DNA of 64,000 bases from an uncultured Gammaproteobacteria bacterium. Its GTDB lineage: Bacteria; Pseudomonadota; Gammaproteobacteria; Pseudomonadales; Pseudohongiellaceae. A model generated the notes under the pieces. It searched no databases. It was not told where the DNA came from and worked only from the letters and a program-made list of their open reading frames with translations. Both the position numbers and the translations under genes were made by a program. Location: NCBI GenBank assembly GCA_913048385.1, contig CAJWVZ010000002.1:1-64000 (forward strand). The letters are read 5' to 3'. Positions 50,681-60,199 of this stretch are shown here, one piece after another. How positions within the stretch are numbered: position 1 is the first letter of the stretch; each line of letters begins with the position of its first letter.

Positions 50681-51834
50681 CACATGCCCCCGGAACTATC
50701 CAATTGCTTACCCGACTCGTCGAAATTCATTTCCGATGGAACCTTAATCCTAGGTTTCTTCGCTCTTCTTGCTGCGCCATCAAATGAATTTAACTGATAC
50801 ACATAAGCTATGACTTCGGCTACTGCTTCAAATAACTGTCGGGGAATTGATTGATTGATTTCTGTTGAGAAAAATAACGCACGCGCCAATTGAGGCTCCT
50901 CAAAAAGCGAGATCCCAAACTCTTCCCCCTTCTCTCTTATCCGTTGCGCCATAAAATCAGCGCCTTTGGCAATCACTTTAGGCGCTTCGTCTGAAGCAAC
51001 TGCATAAGAGAGGGCTACAGCAAAATGAGTTGGATTAGTTACAATAACATCTGCGTCACTTATCGCTTCGAGCATCTGTCCCATGGCGATTTCACGTTGC
51101 TTTTGTCGTATTTTACTTTTAACCTCGGGTCGCCCGTCACTTTCCTTCATCTCATCTTTTATTTCTTGGATGGACATCTTAAGTTTATTCTTAAAAGTCA
51201 CGATCTGAAAAGGCACATCGATCGCCGCGATAATTAAAAGTGATACTGATATCAATAGGACGCCTGTCGCTAATATACTTAGACCCTTTATAGGTGCAAC
51301 TAAGGGATCGAGAATCGACAAAGTAAAAATTGCGTCAAAATTAAAAGTTACAACTGCCGCGATGATTGTTCCGATTAGTATTAATTTCAAAACTCCTTTT
51401 ATTAATTCTACCAAACTTTTAATTCCAAACATTCGTTTTAATCCATTGAGTGGATTAAGCTTAGAGGCCTTTGGTGCGAATCCTTTGATCGAAAAACCAA
51501 CTCCGCCAACTAAAAATGCTGCACCGAAAGCTAAAAGTATTGTCGAAATAAGTATCGGAGAGATCGCGATTAATCCCTTTAGACCTATACTACCGAACAA
51601 CGGTGCCATTATCCCTTTATCAGTGATAACGCGAGCGTCAAAAGAGAAGGATTCCTGAAAGAGCGTAATTATCACTGACCCTATGTCAGCTCCGATAAAA
51701 TATAAGACACAAGCAACCGCTATAGTGAGTAAGGCAACCGATAAGTCTTGAGAGCGAGCAAACTGACCGTCTTCCCTTGTCTTATCAAGCTTCCGTTGGG
51801 TTGGTTCTTCGGTTTTACTATCGTCTTCTGCCAT
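50680..51834 (-). CDS. flhB: Flagellar export switch protein FlhB
   Basis: A 384-residue inner-membrane protein of the flagellar type III export gate, which switches substrate from hook to filament. EEPTQRKLDKTREDGQFARS is the N-terminal signature; four membrane helices follow. The cytoplasmic domain is cut between Asn and Pro of the NPTH motif, present as VIVTNPTHFAVALSY. Its start overlaps the fliR stop by one base. Last recognisable flagellar gene of the operon; the C-terminal tail includes an extra KKPRIKVPSEMNFD stretch. Confidence 0.96.
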   Translation of the reverse strand: MAEDDSKTEEPTQRKLDKTREDGQFARSQDLSVALLTIAVACVLYFIGADIGSVIITLFQESFSFDARVITDKGIMAPLFGSIGLKGLIAISPILISTILLAFGAAFLVGGVGFSIKGFAPKASKLNPLNGLKRMFGIKSLVELIKGVLKLILIGTIIAAVVTFNFDAIFTLSILDPLVAPIKGLSILATGVLLISVSLLIIAAIDVPFQIVTFKNKLKMSIQEIKDEMKESDGRPEVKSKIRQKQREIAMGQMLEAISDADVIVTNPTHFAVALSYAVASDEAPKVIAKGADFMAQRIREKGEEFGISLFEEPQLARALFFSTEINQSIPRQLFEAVAEVIAYVYQLNSFDGAARRAKKPRIKVPSEMNFDESGKQLDSSGGM

Positions 51835-52604
51835 TATCCAATCCCAAATATGTTAGCTAATAACTCGAAACCACTTTCCCAAAATCTTCCAATCCGTTGT
51901 ATTACTCCTGGCATAGAAAACATTAGCAGGAAGAATCCGGCAAGTAGAATTGCAGGAAAGCCAACTGAGATAATGTTTAATGAAGGCGCGGCACGAGTAA
52001 TCATTCCTAGGCCAGCATTTACCAACAAAACGGAGATCATTAACGGAAGAGCTAGAACCAACCCACCCATGAAAAGGAGGGGGGTCCAGCTAATAAAGAT
52101 TTCGTATACCGAGTTTAGAGTTAAGGCTTGACCTATAGGAAAAGACTCGAAACTTTGTATCAGAAGCTGCACAAGAATAAGGTGACCATCAACGGCTAAG
52201 AAAATAAAGGTAGATAGGATGATTAAAAACTGGGCGATGATAGGCACATTCCCTAAATTAGGATCCATCATATTTGCCATACTCAAACCCATTGAATTTG
52301 AAACCGCTTGGCCACCAACAGCGACAGCACCACTGACAATCTGAAGGGAAAAACCTGCAAAAAGCCCTATAAAGATTTGGTTTATTACCAACCAAATTAA
52401 TGAAATGATATCTATTTCTTGGGCGTTGAAATTTGTAAACTCCATCGCAAAAAATGTTAAAATAGCGGCAAAAAGGATTCGGAATCTGAGATTAAAAGCT
52501 TCTAAAGAAAATATCGGTACGGCTAAAGTAAAAGCCGAAATTCGAGCAAACGGGAGTAAAAAAGCGTAAAAATATTCTACTATTTCAGTTACTAAAAAAT
52601 TCAT
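51834..52604 (-). CDS. fliR: Flagellar export protein FliR
   Basis: A 256-residue polytopic membrane protein, part of the FliPQR export gate. FARISAFTLAVPIFSLEAFN and GAVAVGGQAVSNSMGLSMAN followed by MMDPNLGNVPI are FliR motifs, with LALPLMISVLLVNAGLGMIT and APSLNIISVGFPA in the C-terminal half. Six or so membrane helices fit the family. It overlaps fliQ at one end and flhB at the other by a single base each. Confidence 0.95.
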   Translation of the reverse strand: MNFLVTEIVEYFYAFLLPFARISAFTLAVPIFSLEAFNLRFRILFAAILTFFAMEFTNFNAQEIDIISLIWLVINQIFIGLFAGFSLQIVSGAVAVGGQAVSNSMGLSMANMMDPNLGNVPIIAQFLIILSTFIFLAVDGHLILVQLLIQSFESFPIGQALTLNSVYEIFISWTPLLFMGGLVLALPLMISVLLVNAGLGMITRAAPSLNIISVGFPAILLAGFFLLMFSMPGVIQRIGRFWESGFELLANIFGIG

Positions 52605-52873
52605 TATTGTATATATATCGGTATATTCATGATTAGATTGTGAAAATGATCAATCAAGACCCCAATCTGCCAGTTACCAATAAGGAAGAGGGTCAGAACG
52701 AGTATTATAAGTTTAGGAATAAAACTTAAAGTCATCTCTTGCACTGAGGTGGCTGCTTGGATAAGACCAATTAGCACACCAACAACTAGTATCCCTAATA
52801 GAAGTGGCCCGGCGATTAAAGCAGTAACAAATAAAGCATCTTGTCCCAAGGTTATTACATCAGTTACTGTCAT
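52604..52873 (-). CDS. fliQ: Flagellar export protein FliQ
   Basis: An 89-residue protein with two membrane helices, one of four copies in the export gate. TLGQDALFVTALIAGPLLLG and VGVLIGLIQAATSVQEMTLS are the standard FliQ signature, then FIPKLIILVLTLFLIGNWQI. It sits in order between fliP and fliR, 33 bases after the fliP stop, and overlaps fliR by one base. Confidence 0.95.
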   Translation of the reverse strand: MTVTDVITLGQDALFVTALIAGPLLLGILVVGVLIGLIQAATSVQEMTLSFIPKLIILVLTLFLIGNWQIGVLIDHFHNLIMNIPIYIQ

Positions 52874-52906
52874 AAGATATCCCGCTCTTCAATAAACTTG
52901 GCAACG

Positions 52907-53689
52907 CTAAAGCGCAAAACTTGAAGTCAACGATTGCATTATCAAGATCCATCCATCAGCCAAAACAAAAAGCATTAACTTGAACGGCATTGATATCATC
53001 ATTGGCGACAACATCATCATTCCCATTGACATCAATACGCTTGCGACGACAAGATCAATTATTACAAAAGGTATATAAATCAAAAATCCGATAGTAAATG
53101 CCGTTTTAAGCTCGGAAGTCATAAACGAGGGGATCAAAATACTCAATGGAATCGTGTCTGCGACACCATCGTATTCATAGCCACCAATATCAGAAAATAT
53201 CATCAAATCATCTTCACGCGTTTGAGTGACCATGAAATCCCTTATAGGCACTAAAGCAATATCGATCGCTTGCTCTGCAGAGACCTCTTCCTCAATATAA
53301 GGAACAATTGAATCGTTATACACTGTCTCTAAGATAGGAGACATGATAAAAAAAGTTAGAAATAATGCTATCCCAACAAGTACGGTATTTGGTGGTGTCT
53401 GCGCTGTACCAATCGCCTGTCGCAGAAGAGACATCACAATGATTACGCGCACAAAAGAGGTCATCATAATCAATAAAGATGGCAGCAGCGTTAATACCGT
53501 CATCAAGATTAAGACTTGCAATGTCAAACTATACTCTGTGGCTCCGCTCGGGTCCTCAGTTATATTAATCAAAGGTAAACCGGTCTGTGCAAAAACCGAG
53601 GAGCTCACGAAAAAAAATACACATCCAGAAAAAATAATCTTTAAAATGCAAATTAAATTTAATAAAAATTGTTGTTGATTAAGCCTCAT
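52907..53689 (-). CDS. fliP: Flagellar export protein FliP
   Basis: A 260-residue export-gate protein made with a cleavable signal (about residues 1-34). LLIMMTSFVRVIIVMSLLRQ and AIGTAQTPPNTVLVGIALFL are the classical FliP motif, followed by TLLPSL, LILIPSFMTSELKTAFTIGF-like sequence and MGMMMLSPMMISMPFKLMLF. Five FliP subunits build the inner core of the gate. Its ATG overlaps the fliO stop by four bases. Confidence 0.96.
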   Translation of the reverse strand: MRLNQQQFLLNLICILKIIFSGCVFFFVSSSVFAQTGLPLINITEDPSGATEYSLTLQVLILMTVLTLLPSLLIMMTSFVRVIIVMSLLRQAIGTAQTPPNTVLVGIALFLTFFIMSPILETVYNDSIVPYIEEEVSAEQAIDIALVPIRDFMVTQTREDDLMIFSDIGGYEYDGVADTIPLSILIPSFMTSELKTAFTIGFLIYIPFVIIDLVVASVLMSMGMMMLSPMMISMPFKLMLFVLADGWILIMQSLTSSFAL

Positions 53690-53970
53690 GACGACGATCC
53701 GTTACCTAGATCAGGCTCCGTAGAATTTGATGTCCACAGATGTTCAATTTTATCGCCTGTTATACCAATTAACGTGTTCTTCCCTCGCACTTCTACGAGG
53801 ACTAGACGTTTATTTGAGTCTAAATATGTTTGCTCTAATATTTGAATTCCATCGGAACCGGAGGGCACACCAAGTCCTCTAACCTTTTTTAGGTAGTACA
53901 GGAAGGAAAGCAGCAGCAGAAAAACTACAAGCAGAGACGCAATAACTCTTGTGGTACCGTAAAAATCCAT
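53686..53970 (-). CDS. fliO: Flagellar protein FliO
   Basis: A 94-residue membrane protein that stabilises FliP during assembly. ATG 53970 is chosen since it starts just before the membrane helix (RVIASLLVVFLLLLSFLYYL); the frame continues to 54018 with no ribosome-binding site. After the helix come ILEQTYLDSNKRLVLVEVRG and NTLIGITGDKIEHLW, typical of FliO. It is the least conserved member of the operon. Confidence 0.85.
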   Translation of the reverse strand: MDFYGTTRVIASLLVVFLLLLSFLYYLKKVRGLGVPSGSDGIQILEQTYLDSNKRLVLVEVRGKNTLIGITGDKIEHLWTSNSTEPDLGNGSSS

Positions 53971-54062
53971 CTCTCTCACTCTCAGTATACTTGGGCTCAC
54001 TAATACCGAGGCATGCAAGTCAGGAATTGTGCATCAGAATAAAAACACCGGCCATGGCTAAC

Positions 54063-54416
54063 CTAAAGCAATTTCATTCTCTCGCTTTTAGGAACTATTT
54101 GCGTCAGCCGCATTCCGTAACGATCATTAACCAGCACTATCTCGCCTTGAGCCACAAGCGTATCATTGACCAGCAGATCTAGAGGCTCGCCCGCTAAGCG
54201 GTCAAGTTCTACTACCGACCCTTGCGTAAGCCGCATCAACTCTTTGATTTGAAGAGAAGTACGACCGACTTCAACTGATATCGTCACCGGAATGTTTTTC
54301 AGTAGGTCGGAGTCTAAACTAATCCCGTCTACCGACTCGCCTTGCTCAGAATTCGATTTTGCGGTCTGCAGGAGAACATCCTCATCACCGGTATTTGTTT
54401 TATCTTTATCAACCAT
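54063..54416 (-). CDS. fliN: Flagellar motor switch protein FliN
   Basis: A 117-residue C-ring protein. The SpoA domain is complete: LLKNIPVTISVEVGRTSLQI then KELMRLTQGSVVELDRLAGE and PLDLLVNDTLVAQGEIVLVN followed by DRYGMRLTQIV. An acidic N-terminal stretch of about 40 residues precedes it, as is common. It works with FliM and FliG to set rotation direction. A 25-base gap separates it from fliM. Confidence 0.96.
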   Translation of the reverse strand: MVDKDKTNTGDEDVLLQTAKSNSEQGESVDGISLDSDLLKNIPVTISVEVGRTSLQIKELMRLTQGSVVELDRLAGEPLDLLVNDTLVAQGEIVLVNDRYGMRLTQIVPKSERMKLL

Positions 54417-54441
54417 GAAATCACTCCATCAAAAACTTAAA

Positions 54442-55434
54442 CTATTGATTTTCTTCTTTTTTATATTCTTTTAATAAAACAGACATTTGCCCATCAAATT
54501 CTCCTACGGTCCCGTAAAAGGCTGTTGATCCCCCAATATTTACTTCCGCTTGCTCAAAAAGGTCTAATGGGAGAACTTGACCGACTTTTAACGACTTTAG
54601 CTGACCGTAAGATACTTCCAATTCCGACACCTTCACACTCATCGTAACTGGAACGTCGTAAGTTGCATCCGTTAGATCACGCTCCCACAACACGGTTTGC
54701 TCATCTTCCTCATCGTTAGTTTGAATCCGACTACGTAAAAGATCTCTTACCGGCTTAAGCAACGAGAAGGGCTGAATGATAGTTAAGTGACCTTCGACAT
54801 CATCACTTAATGAAAAATTAAAACGGCTTACAAGCATCAAATCGTCATCATCAGCTATTTGAGCAAAAGCGGGATTAACCTCTTGCGCTACTCGTTCGAA
54901 ACTAACCGGCATCACTGGGGCCCAGGCCTCCTTTAAAGATGCAAATATAATATTCATCAATAGACCAATGATCGTGTCTTCGGTCGGTGTAAAGATTCGA
55001 GTCGCTGTTAAGGGCCCTACCTGTTTACCAAATCCACCGAAAAAACTATCAAGAGCTGAAAAAATAATTTTAGGTTCAATTATTACCAGCGACATTCCCC
55101 TTAGCGGGTCCATTTTAACGGTACTGATTGCGAGCGGTGCCGCCATACCCTCCATGCTTTCTCTAAAAGTTTGAATTTTAATTTTTTCTGAGGCGATTTT
55201 TGGAGTGGTCCTCAAAACTTCGATCAAGCCGATTCTTATCTGCCGAGCGAAGCGTTCGTTAACCAAATCCACAGCCGACTGGTTAAAGCCTAGCGAACTA
55301 TCCTCACTAGCCAAGTCATGACTAAGCACTGGCGAATTCCCCGATGCGTTAATCGGCCTGTCCAAATCTTCTTTGGAACCCTCTGATAAAGCTAGGAGTT
55401 CCTCTTCAGAAAGTTCCGTCTCATTTTCAGCCAT
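54442..55434 (-). CDS. fliM: Flagellar motor switch protein FliM
   Basis: A 330-residue C-ring protein. The N-terminus (ENETELSEEELLALSEGS) is acidic and occupies the place of the CheY-P binding peptide. The middle domain includes FARQIRIGLIEVLRTTPKIA and GMSLVIIEPKIIFSALDSFF with GGFGKQ, and the C-terminal SpoA domain DVPVTMSVKVSELEVSYGQL. The usual LSQxEIDxLL N-terminal motif is represented as LSEEELLALSEG. It follows fliL by 35 bases. Confidence 0.95.
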   Translation of the reverse strand: MAENETELSEEELLALSEGSKEDLDRPINASGNSPVLSHDLASEDSSLGFNQSAVDLVNERFARQIRIGLIEVLRTTPKIASEKIKIQTFRESMEGMAAPLAISTVKMDPLRGMSLVIIEPKIIFSALDSFFGGFGKQVGPLTATRIFTPTEDTIIGLLMNIIFASLKEAWAPVMPVSFERVAQEVNPAFAQIADDDDLMLVSRFNFSLSDDVEGHLTIIQPFSLLKPVRDLLRSRIQTNDEEDEQTVLWERDLTDATYDVPVTMSVKVSELEVSYGQLKSLKVGQVLPLDLFEQAEVNIGGSTAFYGTVGEFDGQMSVLLKEYKKEENQ

Positions 55435-55469
55435 ACTAACTCCAAATATTTCTAATTCTTTATAAAATT

Positions 55470-56033
55470 CTATTGCATCAAAAATTCAGTAAATAATACG
55501 CGTTCAATACCACCGAACCCTTCGAGCTGTTCTAAAGTAGAATTAATCACAATTGCGAGCTCTTCGCCGATTTCAGTTCGAAATGAGGGTGCATCTGTTT
55601 GATCCTCTGTTACATTTCCTAAGTGATCCAGAAGGGCCGCCCTAACTGCCATCTCATGCTTCACAACATTATCAATAACAACCTGGTCATAATGCGTTTG
55701 TAAGGTAGCCATCAGTTGTATCACCTTTCGCGAACCTGAAACATTTACCGTAAAAGGTTGCGCAAATTGATGGTACAGAGTATCGAGCCGTGAAGTATCT
55801 GGTACCGTTCTAAGCTGCGGGGTGCCGTCGTCTGCGGCTGACATCTCACCCGAGTCAATCGAATTTAGCTGATCTGCCATTTCCTCGTTATCGTCAAAAA
55901 CGCCTGTAAAAAACATCGTCGCGATTACGATGCCTATTACGACAATTATCGCAGCGATGACTCCAATGATTATGTAAATCAAAGTCTTTCTGCTATTTGA
56001 ACCTTGCTCTTCGGTAACAATTTCGTCTGCCAT
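55470..56033 (-). CDS. fliL: Flagellar basal-body protein FliL
   Basis: A 187-residue protein with one membrane helix (about residues 18-40) and a periplasmic domain. FAQPFTVNVSGSRKVIQLMA and DNVVKHEMAVRAALLDHLGN match FliL, ending GGIERVLFTEFLMQ, the usual C-terminus. It stabilises the stator ring around the rotor. A short acidic linker lies between the helix and the domain. Confidence 0.94.
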   Translation of the reverse strand: MADEIVTEEQGSNSRKTLIYIIIGVIAAIIVVIGIVIATMFFTGVFDDNEEMADQLNSIDSGEMSAADDGTPQLRTVPDTSRLDTLYHQFAQPFTVNVSGSRKVIQLMATLQTHYDQVVIDNVVKHEMAVRAALLDHLGNVTEDQTDAPSFRTEIGEELAIVINSTLEQLEGFGGIERVLFTEFLMQ

Positions 56034-56079
56034 AATTAATTCCCCATTTAAAACGCTATCTCAATTTAATATCTCTACA

Positions 56080-58284
56080 CTAAACGTATGTATCCAAGCC
56101 TTCACTTAAATTAGATGAGGCACTTGTGTCGATTTCTTCCTCTTCGGAACTTTCTTCAGTTAAAACACTTTCTGAATCCACATCAACTAATCTGTGATTA
56201 TCGCTGGGGTCGTTTCCAAAATTTTCATCAGAGTTCTGCTCGCGATTCGAATCAACCACAACCTCGTTAACTTTTTCAAACGCCAAACTGTCTCTCAGCG
56301 TTGATATATTCTGTTGAAGAAGCTTCGTCGCCTCCGGATTATCGCTGAACATTTTTACATTGAGTCCAGCATCCTCAGAAAACGTTACCTCTACTTCAAT
56401 CTTACCAAAGTTTTCTGGAAATAGAGATACAGTAAACTTTGAGTTCCCAGCTGATGTTTGACTTAATTGTCCGCTAACCGCAGCTTGCATACCGTTCGAG
56501 AAATTAGAAACAGATACGTTAGAAGTTCGTGATTTAACCGTTTTTCCGTCGAGAACTTCATGGCTTTTCACGTCTAGATCTACCGTAATACCATTATTAA
56601 AATTTCTTTCACTAACAAGTTGATTACTTTCAGTTGTGGCCAATGGCTTAACAGAATTCAAACCGCCATTTTCTAGAGAATTATTTAGGCTCCCCGTTGA
56701 ATATTCTGATCGGCTGATTGTTTTCTTGATGCTAGATTCATCTAGACGCATCTGCGCACGATCAGACAGTGTTTCAAAATCTTGATTTTTCTTACTTACC
56801 TTTAGCACAGGATCATCTGAAACACCGGGACCGACTCGTCCTTTGTTAGCTCTGAAAAGCCTCTCTTCAGGCGATTCTTTTTCTGTAATCACGGCGCCGT
56901 TTTCAACAAAATTATTCGACCGGTATTCGATGGATTTAAGAGGATTTTCTTCGACTGATGAATCATTCACATTGGAAAGAGGCTTCACGAGAGAAGAACC
57001 TTTCACAGTTCCAGTAAGAGGGATCGGAGATAAAATAGCTGTCTCACCTGATTTAGGAATGGGAGAAAGGTGGGCTTTCAACCGATCTCCAGCGGCATTA
57101 TTAGTAAATCTTTTTGGACCTTCTAAACCTTTTCCTTTTTCATGAGTAATTTGTTGTGCAACGCTTTGCTCTAAACGTGGCTCAAAGGAATCGCTATCAG
57201 ATCTGAAAGAATTATTTTTTGACTTCATCGCGCCGGAATTTGGCTCGTCTTGGCGAGGCTCTTTCGATGTAAACATTATGCCTTCTGCATTCTTGGGCAA
57301 GGAATCATCGAAGTTATCTAATTCTCTTTTTGGGGAACCATGACCATCGCCATCATTTTCAAAATATCCATGTGCTGCCTGCTCAGATCTCATTTCAGTT
57401 GGCGTGGGTACATGATTAGCAGGACCTAAAATAACAGGCCTTTTTTCTCTGAGCGTCTCAACTCTTACAGATTCATCTTTTACTGGTCGTGTGTCGCTTT
57501 GAATTTCAACGTGGTTTGTGGTTTTAAAACCAGTATCTTTTTGTGATTCGATACTGCTACGACTGATATCATCGTTTATGCTCTTCTCTACAACCGATGG
57601 TGCCGTTGCATTACGGCTGAAATCTGTCTCCGAAAGTTTTTGTTCTTGGGTCATAACTGGCGACCCATTCTCAAGCCCTTGTTGTCGGTAATTCACACCA
57701 TACGAATCTGTCTCATCCGTTTCAGATCCATCGCCTTTAAATAAGGTTTTCATTTCACGATTCTTATTATCTGATATCCCATTCATATTTCTAGTCGGAT
57801 CTTTGATTATTGCTGTTGCTTTAGTTATTGCTGTTGCTTTAGTTATTGCTGTTGCTTTAGTTATTGCTGTTGAAAGACTCGATGCGACATCACTTGTCGA
57901 AATCTTATCGCTTGCAACTATCGGATCGTTTGAGGAGGAATTAAAATCTTTATTAATTAGTTCTAAGGGAAAATTCTTACCGTCAAGATCTACGTCAGAG
58001 ACTCTCTCCTCAAAGATCCTTGTATTAAGGTGAGCGACTAATTGATCAATGGTTGGAGTTTCATTTTCAGTAAACTCAGGTTCCGCAGAAGGAGATAGTG
58101 GCATTTCTGTGCCACTTTCTGCCGCTTTCTCTTCCGCATTTGCTTCAAGGCTATTCTCCGAAATTTCTGCGAGAATCGCCCCGAAAACCGTATTTATTCC
58201 ACCGCTACCGGCATTATCTGTCTCAGAGGTGCCTAAAATATGCTTAACTACATCCGCGACATCGTATTTAGATACTGTGTTCAT
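56080..58284 (-). CDS. fliK: Flagellar hook-length control protein FliK
   Basis: A 734-residue protein, long for FliK. ATG 58284 is preferred to a TTG six bases upstream. The first 600 residues are Ser/Asn/Glu-rich and poorly conserved, as expected for a molecular ruler, and include a repeated AITKAT stretch. The C-terminal substrate-switch domain has SKFTVSLFPENFGKIEVEVT, NVKMFSDNPEATKLLQQNIS and TLRDSLAFEKVNEVVVDSN, the Flg_hook signature. Its order after fliJ is standard. The extra length may reflect hook length or species-specific expansion. Confidence 0.92.
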   Translation of the reverse strand: MNTVSKYDVADVVKHILGTSETDNAGSGGINTVFGAILAEISENSLEANAEEKAAESGTEMPLSPSAEPEFTENETPTIDQLVAHLNTRIFEERVSDVDLDGKNFPLELINKDFNSSSNDPIVASDKISTSDVASSLSTAITKATAITKATAITKATAIIKDPTRNMNGISDNKNREMKTLFKGDGSETDETDSYGVNYRQQGLENGSPVMTQEQKLSETDFSRNATAPSVVEKSINDDISRSSIESQKDTGFKTTNHVEIQSDTRPVKDESVRVETLREKRPVILGPANHVPTPTEMRSEQAAHGYFENDGDGHGSPKRELDNFDDSLPKNAEGIMFTSKEPRQDEPNSGAMKSKNNSFRSDSDSFEPRLEQSVAQQITHEKGKGLEGPKRFTNNAAGDRLKAHLSPIPKSGETAILSPIPLTGTVKGSSLVKPLSNVNDSSVEENPLKSIEYRSNNFVENGAVITEKESPEERLFRANKGRVGPGVSDDPVLKVSKKNQDFETLSDRAQMRLDESSIKKTISRSEYSTGSLNNSLENGGLNSVKPLATTESNQLVSERNFNNGITVDLDVKSHEVLDGKTVKSRTSNVSVSNFSNGMQAAVSGQLSQTSAGNSKFTVSLFPENFGKIEVEVTFSEDAGLNVKMFSDNPEATKLLQQNISTLRDSLAFEKVNEVVVDSNREQNSDENFGNDPSDNHRLVDVDSESVLTEESSEEEEIDTSASSNLSEGLDTYV
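57809..57871. repeat. 18-base tandem repeat inside fliK, 3.5 copies
   Basis: The unit ATTGCTGTTGCTTTAGTT is repeated exactly at 57809-57826, 57827-57844 and 57845-57862, then half a unit. On the coding strand it gives tandem ATAITK/AITKAT hexapeptides. In-frame copy-number change would alter the length of the FliK ruler. Confidence 0.93.
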
Positions 58285-58397
58285 ATGCAAAATTAATCCT
58301 AATTCATTCTAGCGTTAGCGCCACATATGAATGATTAAGCAATAAGCGTACCAAATGTCAAAAATCAACCTTAGAGCTTCTTCAGTTCTGCCAATAG

Positions 58398-58841
58398 TTA
58401 CGAGTTATCGCTCGTCAAAAAATTCCGGAGAGCAATTTCATCTAAATTCTTTGAATCAATTCTTCTCTCTAATTTTTCAAAGTTTTCTTTTTTCTGTAAT
58501 CGTATTTTTTCGAATTTCATTCTTTCAACTTCATGGTTAACGATCTGACTGCTTAGCTGAGTAAGATTTAGATCGCACTGTGCATCGAACTTTACTAGCT
58601 GACCCCTGGCATTGGTGAGCTGCGAGATCATTTTTAATTTATCTTGGACTTTTCGGACATCAAAATTTGTCTCAGACTCATCTCTGATGCCTGTTGAATA
58701 TTCAAATATATATTGATCAATGTCTTTGATACGGGCTGCTAATTTCTTCTTTTGCATGTCCAAAGCATCTTGTTGAGTTCGAAGCTTACCGATTAGAGCA
58801 CTTTCTTTATTTGATAATGTTTGCCAGATTTTCATGACCAA
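58398..58841 (-). CDS. fliJ: Flagellar export chaperone-like protein FliJ
   Basis: A 147-residue, mostly alpha-helical coiled-coil protein. KESALIGKLRTQQDALDMQK and KKLAARIKDIDQYIFEYSTG with QKKENFEKLERRIDSKNLDE are in keeping with FliJ, which forms the stalk in the FliI hexamer. Sequence identity in this family is low, so the call rests on length, coiled-coil nature and its place three bases after fliI. Confidence 0.88.
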   Translation of the reverse strand: MVMKIWQTLSNKESALIGKLRTQQDALDMQKKKLAARIKDIDQYIFEYSTGIRDESETNFDVRKVQDKLKMISQLTNARGQLVKFDAQCDLNLTQLSSQIVNHEVERMKFEKIRLQKKENFEKLERRIDSKNLDEIALRNFLTSDNS

Positions 58842-58844
58842 GCA

Positions 58845-60179
58845 CTACTCTTCGATAATCTGCAGGAGTTCTGCAACAGTGTCAGCAAGGCTAATCGCTT
58901 CACTACTACTTTGCTGAAGGAATTTATCAATTTTTGATTTCAACCTGATCGCTTCATCTATTTCAGGGTCTGTATTTGCTGTATAGGCGCCAACCTGAAT
59001 AAGATCTTGCTTCTGCAAATACAAAGACCAATATCGGCGTAATTTTTGCGCACTCTTAAAATGGTCAGCAGCAATGAGCGTGGAGGCTACTCTCGAAATC
59101 GAGCCCTCAAGATCAATAGCGGGATAATGTGCGGCATCGGCTAGCTCTCGAGAAAGCATAATCTGACCGTCCAGAGTCGCGCGGGACAAATCTACTATTG
59201 GATCCGAACGATCATCCCCCTCAGCCAACACGGTGTAAAATGCCGAGATAGAGCCAACATCACCGACGCCGACACCAACTCGCTCAATTAATTTAGGTAG
59301 TAAACTGAAAACAGAAGGCGTGTAGCCTTTCGTCGTTGGAGGCTCACCTACGGCTAATCCAATTTCTCGTTGTGCGTGGGCGACTCGTGTCAAGCTATCA
59401 AAAAGTAGCAGTACATTTTTACCTCTGTTACAGAAATACTCTGCAATCGAATGGGTCAACTTTGCTGCCTTCACCCTCATTACCGGCGACACATCAACCG
59501 GGGCGGCTACCACCACGGACTTCTGTAATCCTCGATCACCTAAAGTTTGTGCGACAAAATCCTGTACCTCTCTGCCTCGCTCGCCAATCAGTCCAATAAC
59601 GACCACGTCAGCTTCGGTGTTGCGCGTTAACATGCCCAACAAGACACTCTTTCCAACCCCTGACCCGGCAATCAAGCCCATTCTCTGCCCTTTCCCGAAA
59701 GTCAGGCACCCGTTAATGGCTTTTATTCCTGTATCTAAGACCTCTGAGATAGCCCCACGAGCCAACGGGTTGATCGCTTCGCTATCCAGCGAAACCGAAG
59801 TCTCTGCATTAATCGCGCCCTTACCATCAATAGGATTACCCAACCCATCAACTACACGACCAAGAAGCTCCTCGCCAACGCCACACCGAGATTCAACTTC
59901 CTTTAATCGAACGGCACAACCAGCCTTGATACCCTCGAGAAAATGAATCGGCATTAAATAGACAGTAGACCCATCAAACCCAATAACTTCCGCATCGATC
60001 TCGCGTTTTTTTTCCTCAATTTGAATGACGCACTGAGCACCTATTTCCGCTGAAATTCCAGAAGCCTCAACAGTCATTCCTGAAACGCGAGTAACTCTTC
60101 CTAAACGCTCTGTTCTGCGAATGGTTAACTTCTCAGTCAATCCATCAATTTCGGTAACAAATTTTTGCGAAGCTTTCAT
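58845..60179 (-). CDS. fliI: Flagellum-specific ATPase FliI
   Basis: A 444-residue export ATPase. The Walker A motif is GLIAGSGVGKSVLLGM, Walker B is NVLLLFDSLTRVAHAQREIG, and VVIGLIGERGREVQDFV and GEPPTTKGYTPSVFSLLPKL are family signatures. It powers or primes type III export together with FliH and FliJ. It follows fliH by 20 bases and precedes fliJ by three. Confidence 0.96.
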   Translation of the reverse strand: MKASQKFVTEIDGLTEKLTIRRTERLGRVTRVSGMTVEASGISAEIGAQCVIQIEEKKREIDAEVIGFDGSTVYLMPIHFLEGIKAGCAVRLKEVESRCGVGEELLGRVVDGLGNPIDGKGAINAETSVSLDSEAINPLARGAISEVLDTGIKAINGCLTFGKGQRMGLIAGSGVGKSVLLGMLTRNTEADVVVIGLIGERGREVQDFVAQTLGDRGLQKSVVVAAPVDVSPVMRVKAAKLTHSIAEYFCNRGKNVLLLFDSLTRVAHAQREIGLAVGEPPTTKGYTPSVFSLLPKLIERVGVGVGDVGSISAFYTVLAEGDDRSDPIVDLSRATLDGQIMLSRELADAAHYPAIDLEGSISRVASTLIAADHFKSAQKLRRYWSLYLQKQDLIQVGAYTANTDPEIDEAIRLKSKIDKFLQQSSSEAISLADTVAELLQIIEE

Positions 60180-60199
60180 TGATTTTTCTTCTTTATTCG

